From NCBI RefSeq assembly GCF_051967035.1, contig NZ_JBQCKK010000002.1, positions 186,001 through 250,000 of the forward strand: DNA of 64,000 bases. The letters run 5' to 3'. Positions 34,762 to 43,141 of this stretch are shown in pieces; position 1 is the stretch's first letter, and every line of letters begins with the position of its first letter. This stretch comes from Brevibacillus sp051967035. GTDB lineage: Bacteria; Bacillota; Bacilli; Brevibacillales; Brevibacillaceae. The position numbers were made by a program, and so were the translations under genes. The notes below the pieces were generated by a model, which was given only the letters and a program-made list of their open reading frames with translations, made no database searches and was not told where the DNA came from.

Positions 34762-35601
34762 ATGAATATGGAATTGTGGTACACCGAAAAACAAACGGAA
34801 AATCACGGGATCACAACGAAAATTACGGATACCCTATACAGCGAAAAAACCGAGTTTCAACAAATCGACGTCATTACTACAAAGCAGTTTGGTCGCATGT
34901 TAGTACTTGATGGCATGGTTATGACCACCGATGTCGATGAGTTTGTTTACCACGAGATGATTTCTCATGTCGCTCTCCATACGCATCCCAACCCGAAAAA
35001 AGTTCTGGTTGTCGGTGGCGGCGACGGCGGCGCCATCCGTGAAATCGTGAAGCATGCGGCTGTAGAAAAAGCAGTCCTGGCCGAAATCGACGGTGGCGTG
35101 ATTGAATCCTGCAAAAAATACTTCCCGGAAATTGCAAGCGCACTGACCGGCCATCCGAAGGTCGATGTGCAAGTCATTGACGGGATCAAGCATATCCACG
35201 ACCACAAAGGCGAGTACGATGTCATTATGGTCGACTCGACAGAACCGGTAGGACCTGCAGTAGGTCTGTTTGAAAAAGGCTTCTACCAAGGCATTTACGA
35301 CGCGTTGAAGCCGGATGGCATCATGGTGGCGCAAACCGAATCTCCATGGTTCAACCGCGACCTCATCAAACGCGTATTCAAAGACCTGAAATCGATCTTC
35401 CCGGTAACGCGTCTCTACACATGCAGCATCCCTACTTATCCATCCGGTCTGTGGAGCTTCACCATCGCTTCCAAGCAGTACGATCCGTTGGAAGTAGATC
35501 CGGCCAAAATCAAAGACCTGGGCACCAAATACTACAATGCGGACGTTCACTACGCAGCTTTCAAACTGCCTAACTTTGTGGCAGAGCTGACCCGCGACTA
35601 A
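34762..35601 (+). CDS. speE: Spermidine synthase
   Basis: Transfers aminopropyl from decarboxylated S-adenosylmethionine to putrescine. The 279-residue protein has the nucleotide loop VLVVGGGDGGAIREI near residue 80, the catalytic VDSTEPVGPA near 155 and the substrate-gating YPSGLWSFT near 228. Start MNMELWYTEKQ (ATG at 34762), 10 nt after AAGGAGG. It is followed by speB 19 bp later, as in B. subtilis; together they make putrescine from agmatine and then spermidine. Confidence 0.95.
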   Translation: MNMELWYTEKQTENHGITTKITDTLYSEKTEFQQIDVITTKQFGRMLVLDGMVMTTDVDEFVYHEMISHVALHTHPNPKKVLVVGGGDGGAIREIVKHAAVEKAVLAEIDGGVIESCKKYFPEIASALTGHPKVDVQVIDGIKHIHDHKGEYDVIMVDSTEPVGPAVGLFEKGFYQGIYDALKPDGIMVAQTESPWFNRDLIKRVFKDLKSIFPVTRLYTCSIPTYPSGLWSFTIASKQYDPLEVDPAKIKDLGTKYYNADVHYAAFKLPNFVAELTRD

Positions 35602-35620
35602 TCGGAGGAGGACAACCCTG

Positions 35621-36490
35621 ATGCGTTTTGACGAAGCATACTCTGGCAATGTCTTCATCCGCAGCCACGGAAACTATGAAGAAAGCCAGGCAGTCATTTA
35701 CGGAATGCCGATGGACTGGACGGTGAGCTTCCGTCCGGGTTCCCGTTTCGGCCCTGCCCGTATCCGCGAAGTATCGATCGGTCTGGAAGAGTACAGCCCG
35801 TATTTGGACAGGCTGCTCGAAGACATCAAATACTTTGACGCAGGCGACATCCCGCTTCCTTTTGGAAACGTAGAAGGCAGCCTGGATGCCATCCGCACCT
35901 TCGTGGCAAAAGTGCTGGAAGACGGCAAGTTCCCACTCGGACTGGGTGGCGAGCATCTCGTTTCCTGGCCGGTATTCCAGGCGGTATATGAAAAGTACAA
36001 GGACATGGTGGTCTTCCACTTCGACGCGCATACCGACCTGCGCGACAGCTACGAAGGATACCAGTATTCCCACTCCACGCCAATCAAAAAGGTGTGCGAC
36101 CTGATCGGCGGCAAAAATGTCTACTCGTTCGGGATTCGCAGCGGGATGAAGGAAGAATTCGACTGGGCGAAGGAAAACATGCACCTGTACAAATACGACG
36201 TACTGGAGCCAGTAAAGCAAGTGCTGCCGACGATCGGCAACCGTCCGATCTATCTGACCATCGACATTGACGTTCTGGACCCGGCACACGCGCCTGGCAC
36301 AGGCACAACCGAAGCGGGCGGCATCACTTCCCGCGAGCTGCTGGACACCATCCACTACATGGCGAAAAACGGCGCCAATGTGATCGGCTGCGACCTGGTG
36401 GAAGTGGCTCCTGTGTACGATCACAGCGAGATGACGCAAATCGTCGCAGCCAAGATCGTGCGCGAGTTGTTGCTCAGCTTTGTCAAATAA
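35621..36490 (+). CDS. speB: Agmatinase
   Basis: Ureohydrolase that converts agmatine to putrescine and urea. The 289-residue protein has the dimanganese motifs GGEHLVSWPV, FDAHTDLRD, and DIDVLDPAHAPGTGT with GGITSRELL. The ATG follows GGAGGAGG. It is second in the speE-speB operon and ends at a terminator. Confidence 0.95.
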   Translation: MRFDEAYSGNVFIRSHGNYEESQAVIYGMPMDWTVSFRPGSRFGPARIREVSIGLEEYSPYLDRLLEDIKYFDAGDIPLPFGNVEGSLDAIRTFVAKVLEDGKFPLGLGGEHLVSWPVFQAVYEKYKDMVVFHFDAHTDLRDSYEGYQYSHSTPIKKVCDLIGGKNVYSFGIRSGMKEEFDWAKENMHLYKYDVLEPVKQVLPTIGNRPIYLTIDIDVLDPAHAPGTGTTEAGGITSRELLDTIHYMAKNGANVIGCDLVEVAPVYDHSEMTQIVAAKIVRELLLSFVK

Positions 36491-36511
36491 TCCAACTCGA
36501 AAACAACGACA

Positions 36512-36546
36512 AGCTCCCGGTTTCAGCAAAAGGCCGGGGGCTTTTT
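36512..36546 (+). terminator. Terminator of speE-speB
   Basis: AGCTCCCGG (36512-36520) pairs with CCGGGGGCT (36533-36541), then TTTTT. Confidence 0.8.
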
Positions 36547-36610
36547 CGTATCCACCCGATTCAGGGCAGTCCCGGTCTGCCCCCCGGCAGGAACCGTTTG
36601 GGCCAAGCGG

Positions 36611-36639
36611 TTGCAACCAGCGAGGGATGATCGTAAAAT
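36611..36639 (+). promoter_or_regulatory. Sigma-A promoter of the DUF1934 gene
   Basis: TTGCAA (36611-36616), 17-bp spacer, TAAAAT (36634-36639). Confidence 0.65.
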
Positions 36640-36692
36640 GAATGGATGTTGGACCGGACAGAAAGTAGAAATCACGGAGTGTGGAAGTCGTC

Positions 36693-37106
36693 ATGCAAGA
36701 TGTACAGATGAAGCTGTCAACCAGACATCGCGTCGGCGGGGAATGGGATGAATCGACGCACCAGTATGAAGGCAAGCTCGTCCAAAAGGCCAGTGCCTGG
36801 TATGTGACGTACAAGGAACAGCTGGAAGGCGTAGGCGAAGTCAGTACGACGCTCAAGCTGACGGACAAGGCCGTTACGCTCGTGCGTCAGGGAGGCGTGT
36901 CGACCAGACAGCATTTTGAAAAAGGAGCCAGCACGCATGGCACCTATCAAAGTCCGTATGGCCCGTTCGCGTTGGAAACACACACGAGCAAGTTGCGCAT
37001 CCGGTATGCGGAAGAAGCCCCGGTACAGGTGGAAATTTTTTACCAGACATGGATGAACGAGCAATACACAGGCGAGCACGAACTGAAAATTGAGCTGAGA
37101 AAATAA
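36693..37106 (+). CDS. ywiB: DUF1934 (YwiB-like) beta-barrel protein
   Basis: A 137-residue protein of the DUF1934 family, a small calycin-like beta-barrel. Features are the alternating beta strands (ASAWYVTYKEQLEG, TTLKLTDKAVTLVRQG, YQSPYGPFALETHT) and the C-terminal HELKIELRK. B. subtilis YwiB is encoded upstream of argS; argS is not here. The start is uncertain: ATG at 36693, or GTG at 36681 directly after GGAGT. Confidence 0.75.
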   Translation: MQDVQMKLSTRHRVGGEWDESTHQYEGKLVQKASAWYVTYKEQLEGVGEVSTTLKLTDKAVTLVRQGGVSTRQHFEKGASTHGTYQSPYGPFALETHTSKLRIRYAEEAPVQVEIFYQTWMNEQYTGEHELKIELRK

Positions 37107-37107
37107 G

Positions 37108-37133
37108 CCGCTCTTTGCAAGGGCGGTTTTTTG
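37108..37133 (+). terminator. Terminator of the DUF1934 gene, overlapping the next promoter
   Basis: CCGCTC pairs with GGGCGG (one G-T pair), then TTTTTT. Confidence 0.6.
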
Positions 37134-37143
37134 CACGTACAAT
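37115..37143 (+). promoter_or_regulatory. Promoter of the membrane-protein gene at 37182
   Basis: TTGCAA (37115-37120), 17-bp spacer, TACAAT (37138-37143). It is embedded in the preceding terminator hairpin. Confidence 0.55.
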
Positions 37144-37181
37144 AGAAGGAACCTGTGGCAGGATCAGGAAGGGGGGCGAGC

Positions 37182-37580
37182 ATGTTCGTACTCGTGAATG
37201 GCCTCATGGCGGGCCTGGGTTTGGCGGCCTTTTTGGCGCTGGGAGACGGCTTGTTCGAAACCAGTACGTTTCCCGTACTGATTGATGTCAGCTACGTACC
37301 GGGCATGGAAAATGTCTCGTCAATTGTCGAACTGTTGATTCATCTTTTGATCAGTGTCATCATTGCGTATTTCCTCATGGCTTTTTACCCTCGGGATCAT
37401 CGCGGCAAAAGAATCCGCTATTGGCTGGGCTGGATGTTGGGGTTTGCCGTCGCCTTTTTGCCGTTTAGTCTGTTGAGCAAGGTACAGATGACGTGGACCG
37501 CGTTTTTTATATGGATGTCCGGACATTTGTTGTATATGGTCATGCTCGCGCTTCCCATCGCGCGAAATCGGGAAGGCTGA
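37182..37580 (+). CDS. Four-helix membrane protein, unknown function
   Basis: A 132-residue protein with four hydrophobic segments separated by a short basic loop (YPRDHRGKRIRYW). The ATG at 37182 follows GGAAGGGGGG. It ends 70 bp before the sigma-54 activator and is probably in the same transcript. No family recognised. Confidence 0.6.
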   Translation: MFVLVNGLMAGLGLAAFLALGDGLFETSTFPVLIDVSYVPGMENVSSIVELLIHLLISVIIAYFLMAFYPRDHRGKRIRYWLGWMLGFAVAFLPFSLLSKVQMTWTAFFIWMSGHLLYMVMLALPIARNREG

Positions 37581-37588
37581 TGTGTATT

Positions 37589-37604
37589 TGCCGAATTTTC
37601 GGCA
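37589..37604. promoter_or_regulatory. Palindrome TGCCGAA-TT-TTCGGCA, activator binding site (copy 1)
   Basis: A perfect 7-bp inverted repeat with a 2-bp centre, 46 bp before the start of the sigma-54 activator. A near-identical copy lies upstream of the kamA sigma-54 promoter. Autoregulation by the activator is inferred. Confidence 0.55.
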
Positions 37605-37650
37605 TAGTGATGGTTTTTTGGCAGCAAGGTTGAAAGGAGTGGAGGCCGGC

Positions 37651-39081
37651 ATGCCGTTGTCTGATACAGTGGAAATGTTGCAGGCGATATTGGGGGCCAT
37701 TGACGAGGGGATTCATGTCGTGGATGCAGAAGGGATCACGATTTTCTACAATCACGTCGCGGCAAGGCTCGACGGGCTTACGCCAGAGGAAGTGCTGGGA
37801 AAGCCGCTACTGGAGGTATTTCCTTCGCTTGATCGGCATTCGAGCACGCTCCTGCGCGTCATCGAGAGCGGAGACGCGATCTACAATCAGACACAGACCT
37901 ACAAAAACTGGAAAGGGATGCGGGTCGAGACGATCAACACGACGCTTCCGGTGCGAGTCGGCAAAAGGCTGGTCGGGGCGGTCGAGGTCGCCAAAGATAT
38001 CGGTAGGCTGAAAGAACTGTCGGAGCGCCTGGTCGACTTGCAGGCCAAGATCAGCAAGCCGAAGCGAGTCAAGCGGGGAACAGAGGGGCTTTCTTTTCAG
38101 TTCGATGATATTTTGACAAAGAGCGAAACCATGAAGCGGCTGAAGGAACGGGCGAAAAAGGCGGCGAGAACGACTTCGCCTGTGCTGATTTACGGCGAGA
38201 CAGGAACGGGGAAGGAGTTGTTCGTCCAATCCATCCATCAGGCGTCTGCCCGCAGCGGCAAGCCGTTTATCGCGCAAAACTGTGCGGCGCTGCCCGCGTC
38301 CCTGTTGGAAAGCCTTTTGTTTGGCACCGTGAAGGGAAGCTTTACGGGAGCCGATGATCGCCCGGGGCTGTTCGAGCTGGCAGACGGCGGCACCTTGTTT
38401 TTGGATGAGCTGAACAGCATGCCGCTCGATTTGCAGGCCAAGCTGCTGCGCGTGCTGCAGGATGGGCAGATCAGGCGAATCGGCGGGAGCCAGTCGACCA
38501 AAGTCGACGTGCGCGTCATTGCGGCCGTGAACGAAGCGCCGCAGCTGCTCGTGGAGCGCGGCTTGATGCGAACCGACCTGTACTACCGGATCAATGTCGT
38601 CTCCTTTGAATTGCCGCCCTTGCGTGAGCGGAGAGAAGATGTGGAACTGTTGGTCGAGCATTTTTTGACCAAATTCAATCGCGACTTCGCCATGAATGTG
38701 CGCGGAGTCAGCCAGGAGGTAGCGCAGCTGTTTGCACGCTACGACTGGCCGGGCAACGTCCGTGAGCTGGAGCATGTCATCGAGGCCGCGATGAACATGG
38801 TCGAGGGCGACGTGGTGCTGATGGAGCATTTGCCCGTTCATATGCTGGAGCGGGCGCTGCCGGAAAAGCCCGTGCCTTCTTCTGTGCCAGACCCGCTTGC
38901 CTTGCTCGCGGAAAAGGAAGGCTGTACCCTGCCCGACATGCTGCGGGAGCTGGAGGAGCGAATCATCGGAGACGCACTGAAAAAGACAGATGGCAACGTG
39001 CTGCGGGCGGCAAAGCTGTTGGGTATCCCCAGGCAGACGCTGCAATACAAGCTATCGCAGCGAATGATCCCGCCCTGTTGA
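37651..39081 (+). CDS. Sigma-54-dependent activator, PAS-AAA-Fis (RocR/BkdR type)
   Basis: A 476-residue enhancer-binding protein. The N-terminal PAS domain (about 5-115, GIHVVDAEGITIFYN) probably senses a metabolite. The AAA+ domain has Walker A GETGTGKE, the sigma-54 contact loop GSFTGA (GAFTGA in most relatives), Walker B GGTLFLDELN, and arginine fingers in LRERREDVE. The C-terminal Fis-type helix-turn-helix is LRAAKLLGIPRQTLQYKL. Start: ATG at 37651 with GGAGG 5 nt upstream; a GTG at 37582 would place the regulatory palindrome inside the gene. Next to kamA, whose promoter is sigma-54 type, so it very likely activates kamA. Confidence 0.9.
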   Translation: MPLSDTVEMLQAILGAIDEGIHVVDAEGITIFYNHVAARLDGLTPEEVLGKPLLEVFPSLDRHSSTLLRVIESGDAIYNQTQTYKNWKGMRVETINTTLPVRVGKRLVGAVEVAKDIGRLKELSERLVDLQAKISKPKRVKRGTEGLSFQFDDILTKSETMKRLKERAKKAARTTSPVLIYGETGTGKELFVQSIHQASARSGKPFIAQNCAALPASLLESLLFGTVKGSFTGADDRPGLFELADGGTLFLDELNSMPLDLQAKLLRVLQDGQIRRIGGSQSTKVDVRVIAAVNEAPQLLVERGLMRTDLYYRINVVSFELPPLRERREDVELLVEHFLTKFNRDFAMNVRGVSQEVAQLFARYDWPGNVRELEHVIEAAMNMVEGDVVLMEHLPVHMLERALPEKPVPSSVPDPLALLAEKEGCTLPDMLRELEERIIGDALKKTDGNVLRAAKLLGIPRQTLQYKLSQRMIPPC

Positions 39082-39082
39082 C

Positions 39083-39098
39083 TGCCGGAAATTCGGCA
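39083..39098. promoter_or_regulatory. Palindrome TGCCGGAAATTCGGCA, activator binding site (copy 2)
   Basis: Matches copy 1 at 14 of 16 positions. It is centred about 86 bp upstream of the -24 element of the kamA promoter, the usual place for an upstream activating sequence. A weaker third copy (CCGGCTAATTTTCG) lies near 39144-39157. Confidence 0.55.
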
Positions 39099-39173
39099 GA
39101 TGAAACCGGCCATTCAAGGGGGCGAAGGGCAACAAAACGCTTTCCGGCTAATTTTCGCAATCTTTTGACTTGA

Positions 39174-39190
39174 TTGGCACGCCTCTTGCA
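39174..39190 (+). promoter_or_regulatory. Sigma-54 (-24/-12) promoter of kamA
   Basis: TTGGCAC (39174-39180), 5 bp, TTGCA (39186-39190): an essentially perfect match to TGGCACNNNNNTTGCA. It lies 62 bp before the kamA start. Confidence 0.88.
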
Positions 39191-39252
39191 TCTTTACTTG
39201 GTCGAGTGAAACGAATGAGGGTTCACTACAGACGAGAGGAGATGGGGAGCAG

Positions 39253-40611
39253 ATGACAGTAGCGACGAGACGTGACTGGCGTTCCATTGAGCTTTGGAAG
39301 GATGTACCCGAGGAAAAGTGGAATGACTGGATGTGGCAGCTGACGCACACGATCAAAACGGTAGAGGATTTGAAGCAGGTCATTAACCTGACGCCGGAAG
39401 AGGAAGAGGGCGTGCGCATTTCCACGCAAACCATTCCTTTGAATATTACGCCATACTACGCTTCCCTGATGGATGTCGACGACCCGAGAGATCCCGTGCG
39501 CATGCAATCCGTGCCATTGTCTTCGGAAATGGTGCGCACCAAATACGACATGGAAGACCCGCTCCATGAGGATACGGATTCTCCGGTTCCAGGTCTGACG
39601 CACCGCTATCCGGACCGTGTGCTCTTCCTGGTCACGAACCAATGCTCCATGTACTGTCGCTATTGCACGCGCCGCCGCTTTTCCGGCCAGATCGGGATGG
39701 GCGTGCCAAAGAAACAGCTCGACGCCTGTATCGAATACATCCGCAGCAGACCGGAAGTGCGTGACGTGCTTCTCTCTGGCGGAGACGGACTGTTAATCAA
39801 CGACCGCGTACTGGAATACATCATCAGCAGTCTGCGCGCGATCCCTCACGTAGAGATCATTCGCATCGGGACCCGTGCGCCAGTCGTATTTCCGCAGCGG
39901 ATTACGGAGAACTTGTGCAACATCCTGAAAAAATACCATCCCGTATGGCTCAATACACACTTTAACCATCCGAAGGAAATTACGCCGGAAGCGAAGCAGG
40001 CTTGCGAAATGCTGGCGAACGCAGGCGTGCCGCTGGGCAACCAGGCCGTGATTCTCGCGGGAATCAACGACTGTCCGAACACGATGAAAAAGCTGGTGCA
40101 GGATCTGGTGAAAATTCGCGTCCGGCCCTACTACATCTATCAATGCGACCTGTCCGAAGGGATCGGCCACTTCCGCGCTCCCGTCAGCAAAGGAATCGAG
40201 ATTATCGAGCATCTGCGCGGCCATACCTCCGGCTACGCCGTGCCGACCTTCGTGGTCGATGCTCCGCACGGCGGCGGGAAAATTCCGGTCAGCCCGAACT
40301 ACCTGATTTCCCAGTCGTCCGACAAAGTGGTGCTGCGCAACTTCGAAGGCGTCATCACTTCGTATCCAGAGCCGAAGCAGTACCATGAGCACGACGAGGA
40401 AAACTGCGAATACTGCATCGCGGCAAAAGGCAAGGCAGTCGGTATCGCCGCGCTCATGCAGGATGAAGCAGACAACCTGGAACCGGCCGACCTGCCGCGC
40501 AACAAGCGCATCAAGGCGACCAAGGTCAAGTCGCTGGCCGATGTGCGCAAGGAGCAAAAAGCGAAGAAAGAACAGAGTGCAGGAGAAACCAAGGAAGCCT
40601 CTGGCAAATAA
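39253..40611 (+). CDS. kamA: L-lysine 2,3-aminomutase
   Basis: Radical SAM, PLP-dependent enzyme that interconverts L-lysine and beta-lysine. The 452-residue protein has the cluster motif CSMYCRYCTRRRF (Cys about 131, 135, 138), SGGDGLLI, and the lysine-binding region RPYYIYQCDLSEG. The C-terminal tail from about 390 is long and basic (RKEQKAKKEQS), and an additional CEYC-type pair occurs before it. The ATG follows GGGGAG. The sigma-54 promoter and adjacent activator suggest induction for lysine catabolism. A monocistronic unit with terminator. Confidence 0.93.
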   Translation: MTVATRRDWRSIELWKDVPEEKWNDWMWQLTHTIKTVEDLKQVINLTPEEEEGVRISTQTIPLNITPYYASLMDVDDPRDPVRMQSVPLSSEMVRTKYDMEDPLHEDTDSPVPGLTHRYPDRVLFLVTNQCSMYCRYCTRRRFSGQIGMGVPKKQLDACIEYIRSRPEVRDVLLSGGDGLLINDRVLEYIISSLRAIPHVEIIRIGTRAPVVFPQRITENLCNILKKYHPVWLNTHFNHPKEITPEAKQACEMLANAGVPLGNQAVILAGINDCPNTMKKLVQDLVKIRVRPYYIYQCDLSEGIGHFRAPVSKGIEIIEHLRGHTSGYAVPTFVVDAPHGGGKIPVSPNYLISQSSDKVVLRNFEGVITSYPEPKQYHEHDEENCEYCIAAKGKAVGIAALMQDEADNLEPADLPRNKRIKATKVKSLADVRKEQKAKKEQSAGETKEASGK

Positions 40612-40632
40612 ACCGAGCAAAAAACGGAAGCG

Positions 40633-40669
40633 AAGCAGCTGCCTGGTAAGCGGGTGGCTGCTTGTTTTT
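40633..40669 (+). terminator. Terminator of kamA
   Basis: AAGCAGC (40633-40639) pairs with GCTGCTT (40657-40663), followed by GTTTTTC. Confidence 0.75.
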
Positions 40670-40747
40670 CGTGTAAAATGATTTCCAACTTGATTTGGAG
40701 GATGGTTGATTTGCCCCAGATGTGATAAGATCGGATTACAGCAATAT

Positions 40748-40763
40748 GAGCGAACGTTCAGTC
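40748..40763. promoter_or_regulatory. FadR-like operator upstream of fadF (site 1)
   Basis: GAGCGAACGTTCAGTC, close to the palindrome GACTGAACGTTCAGTC that also fits the sites at 43078 and 47751. Probably bound by the TetR protein encoded at 47788. Confidence 0.5.
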
Positions 40764-40799
40764 GGTTTTCTTTCATTCTTTCAAAAAATCAAACAAACA

Positions 40800-40815
40800 G
40801 ACTGAATGGTCATTC
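40800..40815. promoter_or_regulatory. FadR-like operator upstream of fadF (site 2)
   Basis: GACTGAATGGTCATTC contains TGAATG and TCATTC half-sites like the B. subtilis FadR operator. It lies near the -35 region of a possible promoter with -10 TAAGAT at 40836-40841. Confidence 0.5.
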
Positions 40816-40882
40816 ATTTTTCCTCTTGATTCTGATAAGATAGAAAGTAAAGACAACTCGTGAAAGTGGGGGGAGTAGAAAC

Positions 40883-42958
40883 ATGCTGGCACTTATCAAT
40901 TTGATCGCGTTTTTCCTGGTGCTCGCTTATGGGCTGTATCTGGCCGGACATGTTGTGTACAGCAGATATTTGTTCATCAAGCTGGGCAAAAAGCCAGATG
41001 TGAAAGATGACTTTGGCGCACGTATCAACCTGATGCTGGACAACGTCATTTTCCACAAGAAGCTGTTGAAGGACAAAAAGAGCGGGATCATGCACGTCGT
41101 CATGTTTTACGGCTTCATTATCCTGCAGTTCGGCGCTATCGAGCTGGTTATCAAGGGGCTGTCCAAAGGCTTCGAGCTTCCGTTTGGCAGCGCGCACAAA
41201 TATTTTTCGCTGATGCAGGAGATCACTACGTTTCTCATCCTGGCCGCCGTCGGATACGCCTTTTACCGCCGCTATATCGAGAAGCTGAAGCGGCTGAAGC
41301 GCGGCTTCAAGTCGGGAATCGTTCTGCTCCTGATTTCTTCCCTGATGGCGACCGTGCTGCTCTCCCTCGCCTTCGAGCAGATTTGGCTCGGTCATGAAGC
41401 ATCCGTCTTTGCGCCGATTTCCTCCGTAATCGCGATGGCCTTTTCCGCGATCGGCGTAGGGACGACAGGCGGCGCGGTTCTGTTTTACGTATTCTGGTGG
41501 GCGCATCTGATTATCTTGCTGGGCTTCGCCGTCTACGTGCCGCAGTCCAAGCACGCGCACTTGCTGTTTGCTCCGGTCAACGTCTGGTTCAAAAAGCTCG
41601 ATCCTCCCGGCAAGCTGACCAGCATCAACTTCGAGGACGAGACGCAGGAAGTGTTCGGCGTGGGCAAGATCGAGGACTTCACGCAAACCCAGCTGATCGA
41701 CCTGTACGCCTGTGTGGAGTGCGGACGCTGTACGAATATGTGCCCGGCTTCCGGTACGGGAAAAATGCTTTCGCCGATGGATCTGATTACAAAAATGCGC
41801 GACCATTTGACCGAAAAAGGGGCGGCGGTAACCTCCCGCACGCCGTGGATGCCGAGCTTCGCCTTTTCGCAAACCGCTGCCAACCAGATTGCTTGGCAGG
41901 CGTCCGAAGTAGCGGCGACAGCCGAAGAGGCGACCTCGGTTTACGAGAAAAACCTGATCGGCGATGTGATTACCGAGCAGGAGCTGTGGGCTTGTACGAC
42001 CTGTCGCAACTGCGAGGATCAATGCCCGGTCATGAACGAGCATGTGGATAAAATTATCGACATGCGCCGTTACCTGGTAATGACGGAGGGCAGCATGCCA
42101 GCCGAAGCGCAGCGTGCCTTGAACAATATCGAGCGTCAGGGCAATCCGTGGGGAATCAACCGCAAAGACCGGACGAAATGGATCGAAGGTCTGAACGGGC
42201 AATACGAGGTGCCGACCGTCAAACAGGTCGAGGAGTTCGAGTATTTGTTCTGGGTTGGCTCGATGGGGTCGTTTGACCTGCGTAGCCAAAAAATCTCCCA
42301 AGCCTTTGTAAAGCTCATGCACGAAGCGGGCGTCAAGTTTGCCATCCTCGGCAATGAGGAAAAGAACTCGGGAGACACGGCGCGCCGCATCGGAAACGAG
42401 TTTTTGTTCCAGCAGCTGGCACAGGAAAACATCGCGCTGTTCGAAAGCTACGAGGTCAAAAAAATCGTGACTTGCGACCCGCATGCGTACAATACGTTCA
42501 AAAACGAATATCCGGAGTTTGGGCTGACTGCCGAGGTATATCACCACTCCGAGCTACTCGCCCAGTGGGTGAAGGAAGGGCGTTTGAAGCCGACCAAGGA
42601 AGTCAAGGAGCGCATCACGTATCACGATTCCTGCTATTTGGGCCGTTACAACGAAATTTACGACAAGCCTCGCGTCATTCTCGAAGCGATTCCAGGCGTG
42701 GAAGTAGTCGAGATGAAGCGCAGCGGCTGCGACAGCATGTGCTGCGGAGCGGGCGGCGGTCTCATGTGGATGGAAGAGCATGAAGGCACGCGGGTTAACG
42801 TGGCGCGTACAGAGCAAGCGCTGGAGGTCAATCCGACCGCGATTGCCAGTGCCTGCCCGTACTGCCTGACCATGATGAACGACGGCATCAAGACCAAAGA
42901 AAAGGAAGACGACGTCAAAACGCGCGACGTGGCGGAAATTTTGGCGGATGCGATCTGA
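40883..42958 (+). CDS. fadF: Membrane iron-sulfur oxidoreductase FadF
   Basis: A 691-residue protein with an N-terminal membrane domain of about five to six helices (to about residue 230), a two-[4Fe-4S] ferredoxin region (CVECGRCTNMCP near 275 and CTTCRNCEDQCP near 370) and two CCG-type heterodisulfide-reductase-like domains (SCYLGRYNEIYD, SGCDSMCCGAGGG). It matches B. subtilis FadF (YwjF), thought to pass electrons from acyl-CoA dehydrogenase/ETF to the quinone pool. The ATG follows GGGGGGAG. It leads the fatty-acid degradation block and ends at its own terminator. Confidence 0.92.
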   Translation: MLALINLIAFFLVLAYGLYLAGHVVYSRYLFIKLGKKPDVKDDFGARINLMLDNVIFHKKLLKDKKSGIMHVVMFYGFIILQFGAIELVIKGLSKGFELPFGSAHKYFSLMQEITTFLILAAVGYAFYRRYIEKLKRLKRGFKSGIVLLLISSLMATVLLSLAFEQIWLGHEASVFAPISSVIAMAFSAIGVGTTGGAVLFYVFWWAHLIILLGFAVYVPQSKHAHLLFAPVNVWFKKLDPPGKLTSINFEDETQEVFGVGKIEDFTQTQLIDLYACVECGRCTNMCPASGTGKMLSPMDLITKMRDHLTEKGAAVTSRTPWMPSFAFSQTAANQIAWQASEVAATAEEATSVYEKNLIGDVITEQELWACTTCRNCEDQCPVMNEHVDKIIDMRRYLVMTEGSMPAEAQRALNNIERQGNPWGINRKDRTKWIEGLNGQYEVPTVKQVEEFEYLFWVGSMGSFDLRSQKISQAFVKLMHEAGVKFAILGNEEKNSGDTARRIGNEFLFQQLAQENIALFESYEVKKIVTCDPHAYNTFKNEYPEFGLTAEVYHHSELLAQWVKEGRLKPTKEVKERITYHDSCYLGRYNEIYDKPRVILEAIPGVEVVEMKRSGCDSMCCGAGGGLMWMEEHEGTRVNVARTEQALEVNPTAIASACPYCLTMMNDGIKTKEKEDDVKTRDVAEILADAI

Positions 42959-42980
42959 AGCAAGCCGGGGCGGCATCGTT

Positions 42981-43023
42981 GGAACAGCCTGATACGAGCG
43001 AAAAATCAGGCTGTTCTTTTTTT
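42981..43023 (+). terminator. Terminator of fadF
   Basis: GAACAGCCTGAT pairs with ATCAGGCTGTTC, then seven Ts. Confidence 0.88.
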
Positions 43024-43032
43024 CCTAATTCA

Positions 43033-43061
43033 TTGACTAATCCAACAGAAGACGGCAAAAT
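43033..43061 (+). promoter_or_regulatory. Promoter of the thiolase operon
   Basis: TTGACT (43033-43038), 17-bp spacer, CAAAAT (43056-43061). The operator-like site at 43078-43093 lies just downstream of the expected start point. Confidence 0.55.
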
Positions 43062-43077
43062 GAAGGTAGCAGAAAAT

Positions 43078-43093
43078 GAACGAACGCTCGATC
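43078..43093. promoter_or_regulatory. FadR-like operator upstream of the thiolase gene
   Basis: GAACGAACGCTCGATC shares the GA-n-CGAACGnTC core with the site upstream of fadF. Confidence 0.45.
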
Positions 43094-43141
43094 AATTTCG
43101 TTTGGTTGATTGGCTCGATAATACCGAATGGAGGTCATGCG

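Noticed and set aside
37582..37650. GTG start for the sigma-54 activator giving 23 extra residues
   Set aside because: The extension would place the regulatory palindrome inside the coding region and has no PAS-like sequence; ATG 37651 has a better ribosome binding site.
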